The notes below the pieces were generated by a model. It saw only the letters and a list, made by a program, of their open reading frames with translations, was not told the origin of the DNA and made no database searches. The translations under genes were made by a program, and so were the position numbers. This document shows, one piece after another, positions 44,514 to 55,282 of a stretch of 64,000 bases of DNA (positions are counted from its first letter, which is position 1; the number at the start of each line of letters is the position of its first letter). The stretch is from Erodium maritimum (taxonomy: Eukaryota > Streptophyta > Magnoliopsida > Geraniales > Geraniaceae): contig OY997596.1 of the NCBI GenBank assembly GCA_963921825.1, forward strand, positions 3,043,001-3,107,000, in the 5' to 3' direction.

Positions 44514-45110
44514 GGCAGAATTCGTAGTCCATTCCCAAAAAGGGGGGTTGAATCCCTCAATCCGGGTCTAGGGCACCATCGAATCAAATGTCTAAAAGGT
44601 CGATCAATGAATCTACCGACGCTCAGTGACGACTTTTAACCACCTGACACTAATCCTCTACACGGCGACGCAGATTTTAAAAACATAAAACGTTTTAGCA
44701 ACTTCCAACTTGTACCCAAAACATTAGTCACCCTTAATACATACAAAACACGAGCAAAGACTAGAGTAAAAACAAGTGGTTCAAAAAAATTGTTGGTATT
44801 TAAGCGTGCGTCACAAACACAGTTCATATCTTTGTAGCCTATAAAAAAAACATCTTTTAGAGCTAAGATTAGTGCTAAGCTTAAGACCAAGTAAAATGTG
44901 TTCTACTACTGTTTTCTTATTGGTACGAGGATAAAGGGAAAAAGAAGAATATTGTCTTGACTTGCAAGCTTTAAAACGTAAGAACATGTAGAAAACATAG
45001 AAAAGGTAAAGAGTTTAATAACCAAAAGCAAGAAATAATACAAGTATATGAAACAAAAATAGCTAACATAAACAGATAAAAATATCCACCAGACGAGTTA
45101 GTAATTTGTA
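44514..45110. other. Intergenic, no gene recognised
   Basis: AT-rich and noncoding. Phrases around 44870-45060 (AAAATGTGTT, TTAATAACCAAAAGCAA, GAAATAATA.AAGTA) recur around 50758-50830 and 53590-53670, so part of it is a dispersed repeat. Confidence 0.35.
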
Positions 45111-45421
45111 GAGAAAACGCCGAATCCTAACTATCTGAGAAAAAGTCATTCGTAAGTTTTAACTACGCTCCACCTTTTGTCACAGATCATAACACAAATT
45201 ATTTTGTTACAAAATTAACATAAATGTGGTATTTTGTTAGAAAAAGTAACGTAAAAGTGGTATTTTGTTACAAGGAACACCATTTTTTCATAATTATTTT
45301 ACACGTTTTTGTTACTTTTGTAAACGTGTACCACCTTTTTGTTAGATCTGTGACAAAAGGTAGAGCGTAGTTAGGACCTGCGAATGACCTTTCTGAGACC
45401 GTTAGGATTCGGCGTTATCCC
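45111..45421. mobile_element. Foldback MITE next to the copia element
   Basis: TIRs begin GAGAAAACGCCGAATCCTAA (left) and GGGATAACGCCGAATCCTAA (right, reversed) and continue through GTCATTCG, GTAGTTA/CGTAGTTA and CACCTTTTGTCACAGATC. The flanks TAATTTGTA and TAGTATGTA agree at 7 of 9 positions. It ends 38 bp before the left copia LTR. No coding capacity. Confidence 0.65.
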
Positions 45422-45459
45422 TAGTATGTATTGTGATAGTGATTTTTAGTAGACGAGTT

Positions 45460-45592
45460 TGTTAGCATATCTAATTCAAATATCAAATGTAATGTATTTG
45501 AATTGTAGTTATCCTTATCATGTATAGGATATGAGGTGTATATATTTCTGATTAATGGAATACAGAAGACACGATTCATACCAAAACCATTA
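45460..45592 (+). repeat. Left LTR of the copia element (133 bp)
   Basis: Starts TGTTAGCATATCTAATTC and ends AAACCATTA. I compared it with 50278-50410 base by base and saw no difference. The promoter and terminator of the element lie in this short repeat. The terminal dinucleotide is TG...TA rather than TG...CA. Confidence 0.96.
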
Positions 45593-45604
45593 TGGTATCA
45601 GAGC
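45593..45604 (+). promoter_or_regulatory. Primer binding site (initiator tRNA-Met)
   Basis: TGGTATCAGAGC begins at the first base after the left LTR and is the standard plant copia site complementary to the 3' end of initiator methionine tRNA, which primes minus-strand DNA synthesis. Confidence 0.95.
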
Positions 45605-45841
45605 CTTGAGTTCTACTCCAACTCTACCTCTTCTCTAAATCTATCTCTTCCGCTTATTTCAAATTCTCTACTCTACTCTATCACGTCTATTCCTTTACTA
45701 TTGACGCAGGTTCTATTTGCAATATCATATTCGCATATTGCATATTGCAGCAAGTTCTATTTGCAAAACCAGAATAGCATATTGGCAACAAGTACCAGAA
45801 TCAGTTCCTGCAAGCTTAAGCCACTCTACAACCGGCTGTAC

Positions 45842-47137
45842 ATGGCGAGTCACCCTGCTCTCACCGTCACCAATATACGTCTAGCTATTCCTATTATGCT
45901 GGACATGGAGAAGCAACACTATTCCTCGTGGGCGGAGCTCTTCAAAATTCACTGTCGGGCGTTTCAAGTAACTCACCACATCCTCCCTGATGTGCCGCCC
46001 TACCCATCCTTTGTTATTGAGGAGTCCAGTGAATCCATTGATGCATCCAAACCAGCTGCAACAGAGTCCGAAAAATCGACAGATACAAGCAAAAAGGCTA
46101 CCACAACTTCAACTCCATCGGTTGATTATCAGGTGCACTCTTTCTCTACTACACCCAACACTGAATTATGGTATCGTGTTGATGCTGTTGTGTTGCAATG
46201 GATATATGGAACTATCTCGGGTGATTTATTGCAAACGATTATTGAACCTGACTCCACTGCTGCTCGAGCTTGGTCTGCTTTACGTAGTATTTTTCAGGAT
46301 AATCGACATACCCGAATAGTTCATCTTGAGAATCAATTCTCAAACACTCAGCTGGAGTCATTCACGGGTGTGTCCGCTTATTGTCAGGAGCTCAAATCTC
46401 TCGCTGACCAACTCGCCAATGTCGGAGCACCGGTGTCCAATAACAGATTGGTTGTGCAGATGGTCACGGGCTTATCTAATGCCTATGATCATGTCGCTGC
46501 TCTTATACAACAGAGGGATCTGTTTCCCATGTTCCACGAAGCCAGATCCCAACTCATCCTGGAGGAAGTTCGAAAGCAGAAGCAAGCCATGTTTTTGGGA
46601 CATTCTTCAGCACTACTGTCCCAGATTTCCGGCAACTCAAACTTGCCTGGTGGAGCACCTTCCGGCCGGCAGCATCGTGGGCAGTGTCCTGACAAGGGAG
46701 GTCGAGGACAGAACAGGAACGACGGTGTTCGTTCGCAGCATCGCACGTCCCATGGTCATCGTAGCTCCGATCGGTTTATCGCTGCTGACGTGCGTTCTGA
46801 ATCTCAATTCCAGAATCGTAGGCCTCCATACCATCATGGACCGTGCCCTTATCCGACCCAGGCCGAGTGGTCTGGACAGCAGCAACGGGCTCAATGGGCG
46901 GCCCAAACTCAATTCTGCAGCAACAGACGCACGCACCTCACTCTCCCGGTGCTGGCAGCGCTGGTTATCAAATGTCTGCGGGCTTACTTGGGCCCAATCC
47001 TACCTCACGTGGCCCAACCCAGCATCAGAATGGAGCTGCCCACTCCTATTTCAGCCATGCACCCCGAGCATCCTCCATCACCCCCGGGACAGAGCACAGC
47101 GTTTCTACACATATTGATGCCGCCTTCAACTCTATGA
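45842..47137 (+). CDS. Copia gag (UBN2-type) reading frame, ends out of frame with pol
   Basis: The first ATG in the gag frame after the primer site is 45842 (MASHPALTVTNIRLAIPI); the frame itself is open further upstream. The capsid region shows WAELFKIHCRAFQVTHHIL, WIYGTISGDLLQTI, LRSIFQDNRHTRIVHLENQF and YCQELKSLADQLANVGAPVS, as in copia gag of the Retrofit/Ale type. The C-terminal part is Gln/Arg/Gly-rich; I see no CCHC zinc knuckle, which is often missing in this lineage. From about 46905 the gag frame loses meaning and the family-like sequence continues in the pol frame. A 1-nt deletion or a minus-1 translational shift would explain this. Confidence 0.85.
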   Translation: MASHPALTVTNIRLAIPIMLDMEKQHYSSWAELFKIHCRAFQVTHHILPDVPPYPSFVIEESSESIDASKPAATESEKSTDTSKKATTTSTPSVDYQVHSFSTTPNTELWYRVDAVVLQWIYGTISGDLLQTIIEPDSTAARAWSALRSIFQDNRHTRIVHLENQFSNTQLESFTGVSAYCQELKSLADQLANVGAPVSNNRLVVQMVTGLSNAYDHVAALIQQRDLFPMFHEARSQLILEEVRKQKQAMFLGHSSALLSQISGNSNLPGGAPSGRQHRGQCPDKGGRGQNRNDGVRSQHRTSHGHRSSDRFIAADVRSESQFQNRRPPYHHGPCPYPTQAEWSGQQQRAQWAAQTQFCSNRRTHLTLPVLAALVIKCLRAYLGPILPHVAQPSIRMELPTPISAMHPEHPPSPPGQSTAFLHILMPPSTL

Positions 47138-50100
47138 CGTTAACTCCACCCGACCAATGGTACATGGACTCAGGTGCAACTTCCCATATGACTTCCCAAT
47201 CAGGTAGTCTCCATTCTTATGTCAATTGCAATTCAAATCGTCATGTTGTGGTAGGAAACGGCAATCATATTCCAATTGTGGGTTATGGTGATGCATCCTT
47301 AACACCCGACCATCCATCTTTAACCTTATCTAATATTATTCATGCCCCTCACATCATTAAAAACCTGGTATTTGTACGCCGTTTCGTCACGGATAATAAT
47401 GTTTCTGTTGATTTTGATCGGTTTGGTTTCTCTGTGAAGGATTATCAGACGGGCAAAGTTATGCTGAGATGTGATAGCTCGGGAGATCTTTATCCTGTGT
47501 CTTCATTATCCACCTTCTCTCGTGGTGCAGAGTCTTCGTTTTTGGTTTCCTCCTCGTCGATTTGGCACTCCCGGTTGGGTCACCCTGGTGCTCCAGTCTT
47601 TGATGCTCTTCGGCGTAATAATTTGGTCCGATGTGGATCACATTCTAGTTGTTTCTGTCAGTCTTGTGCACTTGCGAAAAACATTAAATTGCCATTTCCT
47701 ATTTCTCGTACTTGTACTTTTGCACCATTTGACATTATTCATGGGGACTTATGGACATCGCCTGTTTTAAGTTCTGCAGGGCATCGTTACTATTTATTAT
47801 TGATCGATGATTTTACTAACTTTGTATGGACTTTTCCGTTACAAACCAAATCTCAAGCATATTCTGTATTTGTATCGTTTCACTCATATGTCCGTACTCA
47901 GTTTGGCACATCCATCAAGGCGTTCCAATGTGACAACGGGAAGGAGTTTGATAATGGACCACTTCGCAAAATCTGCTCGGAATTTGGCATGCTATTTCGC
48001 CTCTCGTGCCCGTACACATCTCCTCAAAATGGACGTGCAGAATGTAAATTTCGTACGATCAATAATATTATTCGTACTCTTCTGGTACATTCTTCTGTCC
48101 CTCCTAAATTCTGGCATTTCGCTTTGTCTATGTCTACATATCTGCACAATATTCTTCCTTCTAAAAGACTTAATTTTGTCACTCCTACTCATTACTTATT
48201 TTCTCGTATTCCATCGTATGATCATCTTCGTATATTTGGTTGTGCATGCTATCCTCTTACTCCTGCTGTCTCAATTCACAAATTACAATCCCGGTCTGTT
48301 CCATGTGTGTTCTTGGGTTTTCCATCTCAGCATCGTGGTTTTCTATGCTTTGACCCGAAGGCAAATCGAATCATTGTGGCGAGACATGTTATTTTTGACG
48401 AAACGGTATTTCCATTTGCTACTAATCTTCCTTCCCCTAATGATTATGATTTTTTAGATCTTACCACTCCACTGTTTTCAGTACCTGACAATACCTGCCC
48501 AATACCAGTACAAAGCTCGCCCTCGGTCTCACCTGTCTCTCCATTGACACCTGTACCTTTGGCACCGACCCCTTCCCCTCCAGCAGATACTACTCCGCCG
48601 ACCACTCAACCCTCGGTCGCTGTACCTACTGCTCCTCCACCGCCAGCTCACCCTATGCAGACTAGATCACGGTCGGGAATTGTCAAACCTCGCACATTAT
48701 TTAACCTATCAGTTTCCACCCCTCCATCTCCAGTCCCTAAATCCACCAAGGATGCTCTTCTTGAACCACATTGGCGTCGTGCCATGCATGATGAATATGA
48801 GGCGTTGATTAAGAATAACACATGGGAACTTGTACCTCGTCCTCGTACTGCTAATATTGTCCGGTCTATGTGGCTTTTTCGTCATAAAGTTCGTTCTGAC
48901 GATTCTTTTGAGCGCTATAAAGCTCGTCTTGTAGGTGATGGAAGCTCTCAACTGGTTGACGTGGACTGCACAGAGACGTTTAGCCCCGTGGTTAAACCAG
49001 CTACTATCCAGACGGTGTTGAGTATTGCTCTTTCTCGTTCATGGCCGATTCACCAGCTGGACGTCAAGAATGCTTTTCTTCATGGTGATTTGTCAGAGAC
49101 TGTTTATATGCACCAGCCACAGGGATTTCGCAGTACTACACATCCAGACTATGTTTGTCTTCTCCGACGGTCCCTCTATGGCCTCAAGCAGGCTCCACGA
49201 GCATGGTATCAACGGTTCACAGATTATGTTGCCACTATTGGATTCTCCCACAGCAAGACTGATCACTCGTTGTTTATCTATCGATGTGGGTCTGACACGG
49301 CATTCCTCCTCCTCTACGTAGACGACATTATCCTCACTACATCTAGTGACACACTTCGTCTGTCTATCATGGAGCTATTGGCCTCCGAGTTTGCCATGAC
49401 GGATCTTGGGCCTTTGTCGTACTTCTTGGGCATAGCAGTCACTCGTCACACTGGTGGTCTATTCTTGTCCCAACGTAAGTATGCTGAGGATATTATTCAT
49501 CATGCTGGCATGGAATCTTGCTCACCATCAGCTACTCCAGTCGATTCTAAGGGTAAGCTCGGAGCCTCTGCTGGTGAACCGTTCTCTGATCCGTCGCTCT
49601 ATCGAAGTCTCGCAGGAGCTCTACAGTACCTCACCTTTACTCGTCCTGACATCGCCTATGCTGTTCAGCAGGTCTGCTTACATATGCATGATCCTCGTGT
49701 TGGACATATGGGAGCGCTCAAGCGAATCATTCGATACATTCAAGGGTCGCTACACCTTGGACTACATCTCTATGCTTCTGCAACGATGGATTTGGTTGCT
49801 TACACGGACGCAGACTGGGCGGGGTGTCCGGATACACGCCGATCTACTTCTGGCTACTGTGTCTTCCTTGGCGATAATCTGATCTCTTGGTCGTCTAAAC
49901 GACAACCCATAGTTTCTCGTTCGAGCACTGAGGCTGAATACCATGGGGTTGCACAAGTTGTCTCTGAGTCATGCTGGGTCCGTAATCTCCTCATGGAACT
50001 CCACTGCCCGTTATCTCGTGCTACCCTGGTCTATTGCGATAATATCAGTTCCATATACCTGACCGGGAATCCAGTTCAACATCAGCGGACTAAGCACATC

Positions 50101-50283
50101 GAGCTTGACATACACTTTGTACGGGAGAAAGTCACTCGTGGTCACATTCGTGTTCTTCATGTTCCTACACGCTCACAGATTGCTGACATATTTACCAAAG
50201 GACTACCTCAGGTTCTGTTCGTTGATTTTCGAGCTAGTCTGAACGTTCGTGATCCTCCCGCTCTGACTACGGGGGTGTGTTAG
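46850..50283 (+). CDS. Copia pol: protease, integrase, reverse transcriptase, RNase H
   Basis: One open frame (its formal upstream limit is a GTG, not a true start). Seen in order: protease WYMDSGATSHM (about 47160), GAG-pre-integrase HSRLGHPG with the H-H-C-C zinc site ending CQSCALAK, integrase core with GDLW, CDNGKEFD and NGRAEC supplying D-D-E, reverse transcriptase with ETFSPVVKPATIQ, LDVKNAFLHGDL and the catalytic YVDD at 49315-49326, and RNase H with YTDADWAGCPDTRRSTSGYC and SSTEAEY. No internal stop is present. The stop TAG (50281-50283) lies inside the right LTR, so the last codon before it comes from the LTR. Confidence 0.95.
50269..50277 (+). promoter_or_regulatory. Polypurine tract region before the right LTR
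   Basis: ACGGGGGTG directly precedes the right LTR. Its position is right for the plus-strand primer; the run is G-rich but shorter than a textbook polypurine tract. Confidence 0.6.
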
Positions 50284-50410
50284 CATATCTAATTCAAATA
50301 TCAAATGTAATGTATTTGAATTGTAGTTATCCTTATCATGTATAGGATATGAGGTGTATATATTTCTGATTAATGGAATACAGAAGACACGATTCATACC
50401 AAAACCATTA
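50278..50410 (+). repeat. Right LTR of the copia element (133 bp)
   Basis: Looks identical to the left LTR and is followed by the target copy GAGTT. It also contains the stop codon of pol at its fourth to sixth bases. Confidence 0.96.
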
Positions 50411-50415
50411 GAGTT

Positions 50416-52430
50416 AGCAATTTGTTGTGTCAGTTGGGGAAGTTCATAAATTTACGCATTCTAGTCTCATATTTTAACCATCAAATCAAGGTTGTGATCC
50501 ATGATTTGATCTCACGCTAGATGAGATTCACTTGTTTAGAAGTTACTTATACTAAACAAGTTACTTATACTTGTATATTACCAGTATATCGTGATTCGAT
50601 GTTTTATTTAGTTCTCCTTAATTATCGGTGACCACATTTATTGTGGTGTTCGATAATTATGTTGATTGAACTAAGCGTAGTTAAGTAGATCGTTGAGTAT
50701 TTTATAGCCTAAGGGGTTTTAGAGCTATAATGCTAAGCATGTATACACAACCAATTAAAATGTGTTGTATTCCCATTGGTGAGAGGATAGAAGGGAAAAG
50801 ATGCATACTACCCTGACTTGCAAGCTTTAAAACATTTGCCAAGAACACACAGAGGGGAAAAGATGCATACTACCATAATTGATAGAAGTTTGTTAGGTAA
50901 CCTAACGTGCAAGAACACCTGCTTTATTATGGGATTTACGACCTATATCTCGTCTTGTTTTGGGGTTTTTCCTTGTTTTCTTAAACAAAGGATATGGGTT
51001 CAATTAATAAGGGAAAAAAACTTACATCTGATACAAACAAACAAGATAGTCTAGCGATAACCCCCGATACAATCTACGGTAGCATTCGGGATCCCCCTCT
51101 CTAAACTCGAGAAGGTGATCCAACTCATATGGAAATAAGCTAAAACTTCTACGAACAAATGTAGAAACAGATAGATACCAGAGATACGCACTATAACGCA
51201 TTGCCAGGAATCTAAATACCGGTGAAGGTAGTTGTCATGGCTCGTGGAGGGGCATATGTAATCACCCCAAGGAGTGTGGCCCTTCTAGATGGGGCCTAGA
51301 GCTGTTGGAAAGCTAAGACTCTGAGGCCCCCAACCCCCTAACACCTATCATAATTCACGATGAGGTTGCTTTCCAGCTCTCGTCGATGAAAATGAATGGG
51401 TCCCTTCGGGCTGGTCTTGTTCTGGAGGAGAGTTCTCCAGCTGGTGAAAAGGCCTCTTTCGCGGTAGGTGCAGGTCCAGAACTCCAATGCTGCTTTCTCG
51501 CCGATTTTATTTTTCATTGAGGTCCACCCGTGTCATTGACTGCGATAGGCGCGACTACTATGGTTCCAACTTGGGCTGCTTGCCGACTAGGGAACATATC
51601 TCCTGCCTGCTCCATGCGCACATGGATCCTATGATGGGGTGGCCGGTGAGTCTCCCGTCGGGACTGAGTAGCCTGTCTCTCCCGAACCCTCCTATCTTCC
51701 CGAATGAAGCTAGATAGGAAGTTCTTCTGGTCAGGTGGGATGATTGGTGAAGTGAGCTGCAAGGGAAGGGGCATACAATCAGTCCCTTCTCCTCCCCCAC
51801 TCTCCGATCACCCCTCATCGATGGGCTTTATCGGACTCATTGTTCTTTTATGTAGTCTTAATTTGTAGCTTCCCCCATTCTGAAAACCCGGCTTCCGAAA
51901 CCCTAGGCGTCCCTGACGGATTAGCAGTAGTCGTGCACCAAGGACCTACAAGAGAAGCAAACAAAAAGGTCACCAAGGGGGGTGCCTTTTAGAATATCTG
52001 GTCTGAATGTGGCCGGTGTTTTTATTATTCCCGTCAACTGGCTCTCCATGAGAAGGGGTTATGGGGATATGATTGTCATGTGATCCACTCCCGGTAAAAA
52101 AATCAATTTTATTTAATATTTACTTTTAAAAATATGAATTTAATAAATTCGACAAAAGAATAATTAATTATCCAATCAACATTCACTCAACAATTTTACA
52201 AACCACAATCCTCATACGTGATTCTGTTGACGTGGAACTCTTTCAGTTTTAGAGATTCGCATCACAATTCATCATAATTACCCCCAAAATCCTGATCCCC
52301 TATATGTGATCCCCTTGATGTACATGCTCTTACATTCAAACCATCAAAGAGAGATTACATAGTCTGTTTCATAAATAAATTCTGAACAAGATGAAACTAA
52401 AAATAAATCAATTGCACATTTTAGACATCT
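50416..52430. other. Intergenic, no gene recognised
   Basis: 50416-51060 is AT-rich. 51060-52090 is GC-richer (CCCCGATACAATCTACGGT, then several short open frames) and has the look of retrotransposon debris, but no domain or terminal repeat could be supported. Confidence 0.35.
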
Positions 52431-52880
52431 CCAACGGGATAATATACCCATCAACTTTTTATGGGAATATATCAATAGCTAGAGAAATGTTGCAACAGAC
52501 TTTAATACCAGTAGGTAGTAAAATATTACAGTAGACTTCACATATGATTAGTTTGATAGATACACTATATTATAGTAGCTAGTGAAATATTAGAGTAGAC
52601 TTCACATACGATTAGTTTGATAAATAGACTATATTACAGCAGCTAGTTAAATATAAGTTAAAACAATACACTTAAGAGGGTCAGTTTGTCCTGAACAAGT
52701 GCTCTCTTGATTCCTCTGTAAATTAAGATCAACTTCAAGCAGTTTCTCCTGAACAAGTGCTCTCTTGATTCCTGTGTAAATTAAGATCAAAGTTAGAACA
52801 TTCTGAATAAGCCACCACTTTCCTGTCATATAAAACTCAATTGATTGAATTAAATAAACATTCTGAATAAGCCAAAATAG
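52431..52880. repeat. Cluster of short tandem duplications
   Basis: Two tandem families lie side by side. A 64-bp unit (AGTAGACTTCACATANGATT) repeats at about 52530 and 52594. A 60-bp unit (TCCTGAACAAGTGCTCTCTT) repeats at 52688 and 52748. The phrase ACATTCTGAATAAGCCA recurs near 52800 and 52860 at the same 60-bp spacing. The start (52445-52515) is related to 44048-44125. No coding content. Confidence 0.7.
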
Positions 52881-53315
52881 ATATACAAATCCTGCTCTCT
52901 GATTTTAACCAGAGAACTATATAAAAAAAAGTAACTGATAAAAATAAATGATTTTAATAGAAAATTTGAAGTTTAATGGAAGTCAATATTGGTATTTCAC
53001 AATTTTTTCTGTTTTAAGAACCAATGACATGCTTTAGAAAAATTTGATTGTTAATGAGGGACACTTTGGACTTTTTACATCTTTTACATGGAAAATTAAC
53101 GAAATTGAGTACAATGAACATTTTGGAAAGTTAGGATATCTCTCCGACAAAAAAAATAGCTAGGTACAGTTAGGTGAAAATACGTGATAGTTAAATGCAG
53201 CTAGATGTAATTTCCCAAGAAATAACATTAGTCCAAAAAAATTGCTTGTTAAAATGTGTTCTATTGTTGATAAACACTATGACGAAGGAAGAAAGCATAA
53301 ACACTATTGTTAAAA
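52881..53315. other. Intergenic, no gene recognised
   Basis: AT-rich, with no reading frame or repeat end that I can support. Confidence 0.35.
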
Positions 53316-53589
53316 GGGTTAATTATCTTTTGTACCCCTTTTCTATTGGTAACATACCTTTTGTACCCCTGCGTTTTGTAACGTTCAATAACAGTCCCTC
53401 AGTTTTGGTAACTGTCATTTAGTACCCTTTATGAATTGGTCACAGATCATTTAATACCCCTTATGAATTGGTCACATATCACCAAAATGACGTAAACTTG
53501 ACCAAAATTTTGTCCAGAGCGTTACCAATACATCAGGGGTACTAAAAGAGTGTTACCAATAGAAGAGGGGTACTAAAGGTAATTAACCC
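53316..53589. mobile_element. 274-bp foldback (Mutator-like) MITE, GGGTTAATTA family
   Basis: Exact 9-bp duplication TTGTTAAAA (53307-53315, 53590-53598). The TIRs begin GGGTTAATTATCTTTTGTAC and GGGTTAATTACCTTTAGTAC (reversed), and both continue CCC.TCTATTGGTAACA. No ORF. The same family is present, broken in two, at 57277-58054. Confidence 0.85.
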
Positions 53590-53598
53590 TTGTTAAAA

Positions 53599-53991
53599 TG
53601 TGTTATATCGTAGGAAGAAAGCATAAACAGTATGACGAAGTTAATAACCAAAAGCAAAGAAATAATATAAGTACAGAATAAAAATAGCAAAAGAGTAAAC
53701 CAATACGAACAACAATCACACAACAATACCGCAAGTAAAATCACAATCCCTGTAACTTACAATAGAGCCACTTAAACAGATAAATGAACAAACCAAGATA
53801 AATAATCACTATTCTGATGCTTTGAAGAAGGTCAGATTTGATAATTTAGAGCTAGGGATTGGTTAAACAATGTGATATAAACATACACAATTCCATCAAG
53901 AAGGTTCCAAAATAAAGTGATTAAACACAGTAGAATACTTGTAGTTCAAATAGAAAGTATTTGAAGCAAAAAGAAGAGTCTAACCTTAAGG
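53599..53991. other. Intergenic / 3' flank of the two-part gene
   Basis: AT-rich sequence containing the likely 3' UTR of the minus-strand gene that ends at 53992. No further feature. Confidence 0.35.
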
Positions 53992-55156
53992 TCAGTATGA
54001 CTCGTCTTCTTCGGATGAAGAGTAACACAATTCACCGGCCAACCTCTTAGCCTGCCTCTCGGCCATCCTTCTAGACTGCCTCTCATCTTCGTCCTCCGCA
54101 ACGTAGAGGGGTAATGTAATTTCAAGGACCTCGTCATCCTTATCATGGATCAAATCATTCAGTGAGTAGATCATGACCTTAACCTTGAGCTTCTTGTCAA
54201 TGCGCCTCCTCCTTTGTCTGCGCGTGATGTTTATGTCGCCCTCTATAAAATCAAAATAATACTGCCCGACTTCATTGCTGCCCCTGAGCTCAAACATTTT
54301 GGATTCAGCCACAACAGAGCAATGAAACTCAGAGCGTTTGAACTTCAAATTGAGTGCAATTCTCATAAAAGAGTCCTCCCCGTTTAAATGAGATGGATTT
54401 ACATCCGGCTCCCCACCACACTCAAGTATCAAGCGGTTCATATCATCAACATAATCGCTCTCCAAGCGTACAGGGGCAGCGACGAACTTCCTATCCAGAG
54501 GAATTGTCCGGGCAGGAGTAAGGAAGGGGTAGCCAAGGTTGATGACGGGAACATCCTTGAGTCGGATAGGATCGGACTCAGGTCTATCCAAAAGAGTCAA
54601 TTTCCTCTCAAATTGAGCTCCTGTTTGTATCGCCGTGACCGTCCCTGAGACGAGCCACTCTGCATCAGAGGGGTCGATATAACCAAGTCATCGACATTGT
54701 GAGCTTGCCCTGATCTCCGGTGAAGCAAGCGTCGAAACTTTGATTTGAATCCCTGTACGGCTCGAGAACAAGCGGAAACGCCGCCCGAAGGAAAGGGCGA
54801 GGAGCTCCTCCTCCTTCTATGTCCAGTTCATGGAGATCCACATAGAGGATTTCTGGAAATTCGACGCAGTGGCGGGGCCCACACAGGGTCAGGCATCGCT
54901 GGGACGAGATCGAGACGATCTCGGCCTGCTCGGAGGTCCGGTGATAGATGCAATAAGCCATGTTCACATGGCCGCGGTTGACATGGATGTCACCGAAGAT
55001 GTGGCGCTCTCCATCTCCGGCTGTGATCTCCAGCTTCACCGACTCGATGCTCAATAGACAAGTTTGAATCCTAGCTAGCTGGTCACATCTATCGGAATCA
55101 GAAGACTTCGTTTGAAGCTGGTCAGATCTAACGGAACTACAAGACTTGAGGTCCAT
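53992..55156 (-). pseudogene. Uncharacterised two-part protein with a frameshift (possibly DUF6598-like)
   Basis: ATG 55156 opens 163 codons ending at 54665. A second frame, open through 54600 to a stop at 53992, carries about 200 more. The second frame already reads sensibly from about 54685 (YIDPSDAEWLVSGTVTAIQT), just where the first loses meaning, so one shift near 54680 separates two halves of a protein of about 385 residues. The first half has GERHIFGDIHVNRG and SQRCLTLCGPRHCVEFPEIL, reminiscent of DUF6598 proteins known mainly from grasses (tentative). The second half has LGYPFLTPARTIPLDRKF and an acidic/basic C-terminus ending SSSEEDESY. A GT...AG intron of 24 nt at this spot would be too short. 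A gene with one recent frameshift or a sequencing error are both possible. A Harbinger element lies 127 bp upstream of the ATG. Confidence 0.5.
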
Positions 55157-55282
55157 CGCCTTTCAAATTAGGTTTCCTTCTGCAACTCCATCGAACAAGG
55201 CGAGAGGTTGAGATATTAGCAGAGGTTGTTGATGATCGGGCCTACAGGTGAACTGTGGCTTCAGGCCCAATTCAAATACTAA

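Larger units (their letters stand above)
45460..50410 (+). mobile_element. Ty1/copia LTR retrotransposon, complete, 4951 bp
   Basis: Two 133-bp LTRs that look identical flank gag-pol, and a 5-bp target duplication GAGTT (45455-45459, 50411-50415) flanks the LTRs. The primer binding site follows the left LTR directly. The domain order protease, integrase, reverse transcriptase, RNase H is that of Ty1/copia. The very short LTRs and single long pol frame fit a Retrofit/Ale-like lineage (tentative). The gag frame and pol frame do not join, so this copy may not be autonomous. Confidence 0.96.

Noticed and set aside
46326-48457. Long ORFs in other frames across the copia element
   Set aside because: Shadows of gag and pol, which carry all the conserved motifs.
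51487-51818. Overlapping ORFs at 51.5-51.8 kb
   Set aside because: Short, on both strands, no motif; most likely chance frames in GC-richer debris.
54663-54690. A 24-nt GT...AG intron joining the two halves of the 53992-55156 gene
   Set aside because: Far below the minimum plant intron size (about 60-70 nt); a frameshift is simpler.
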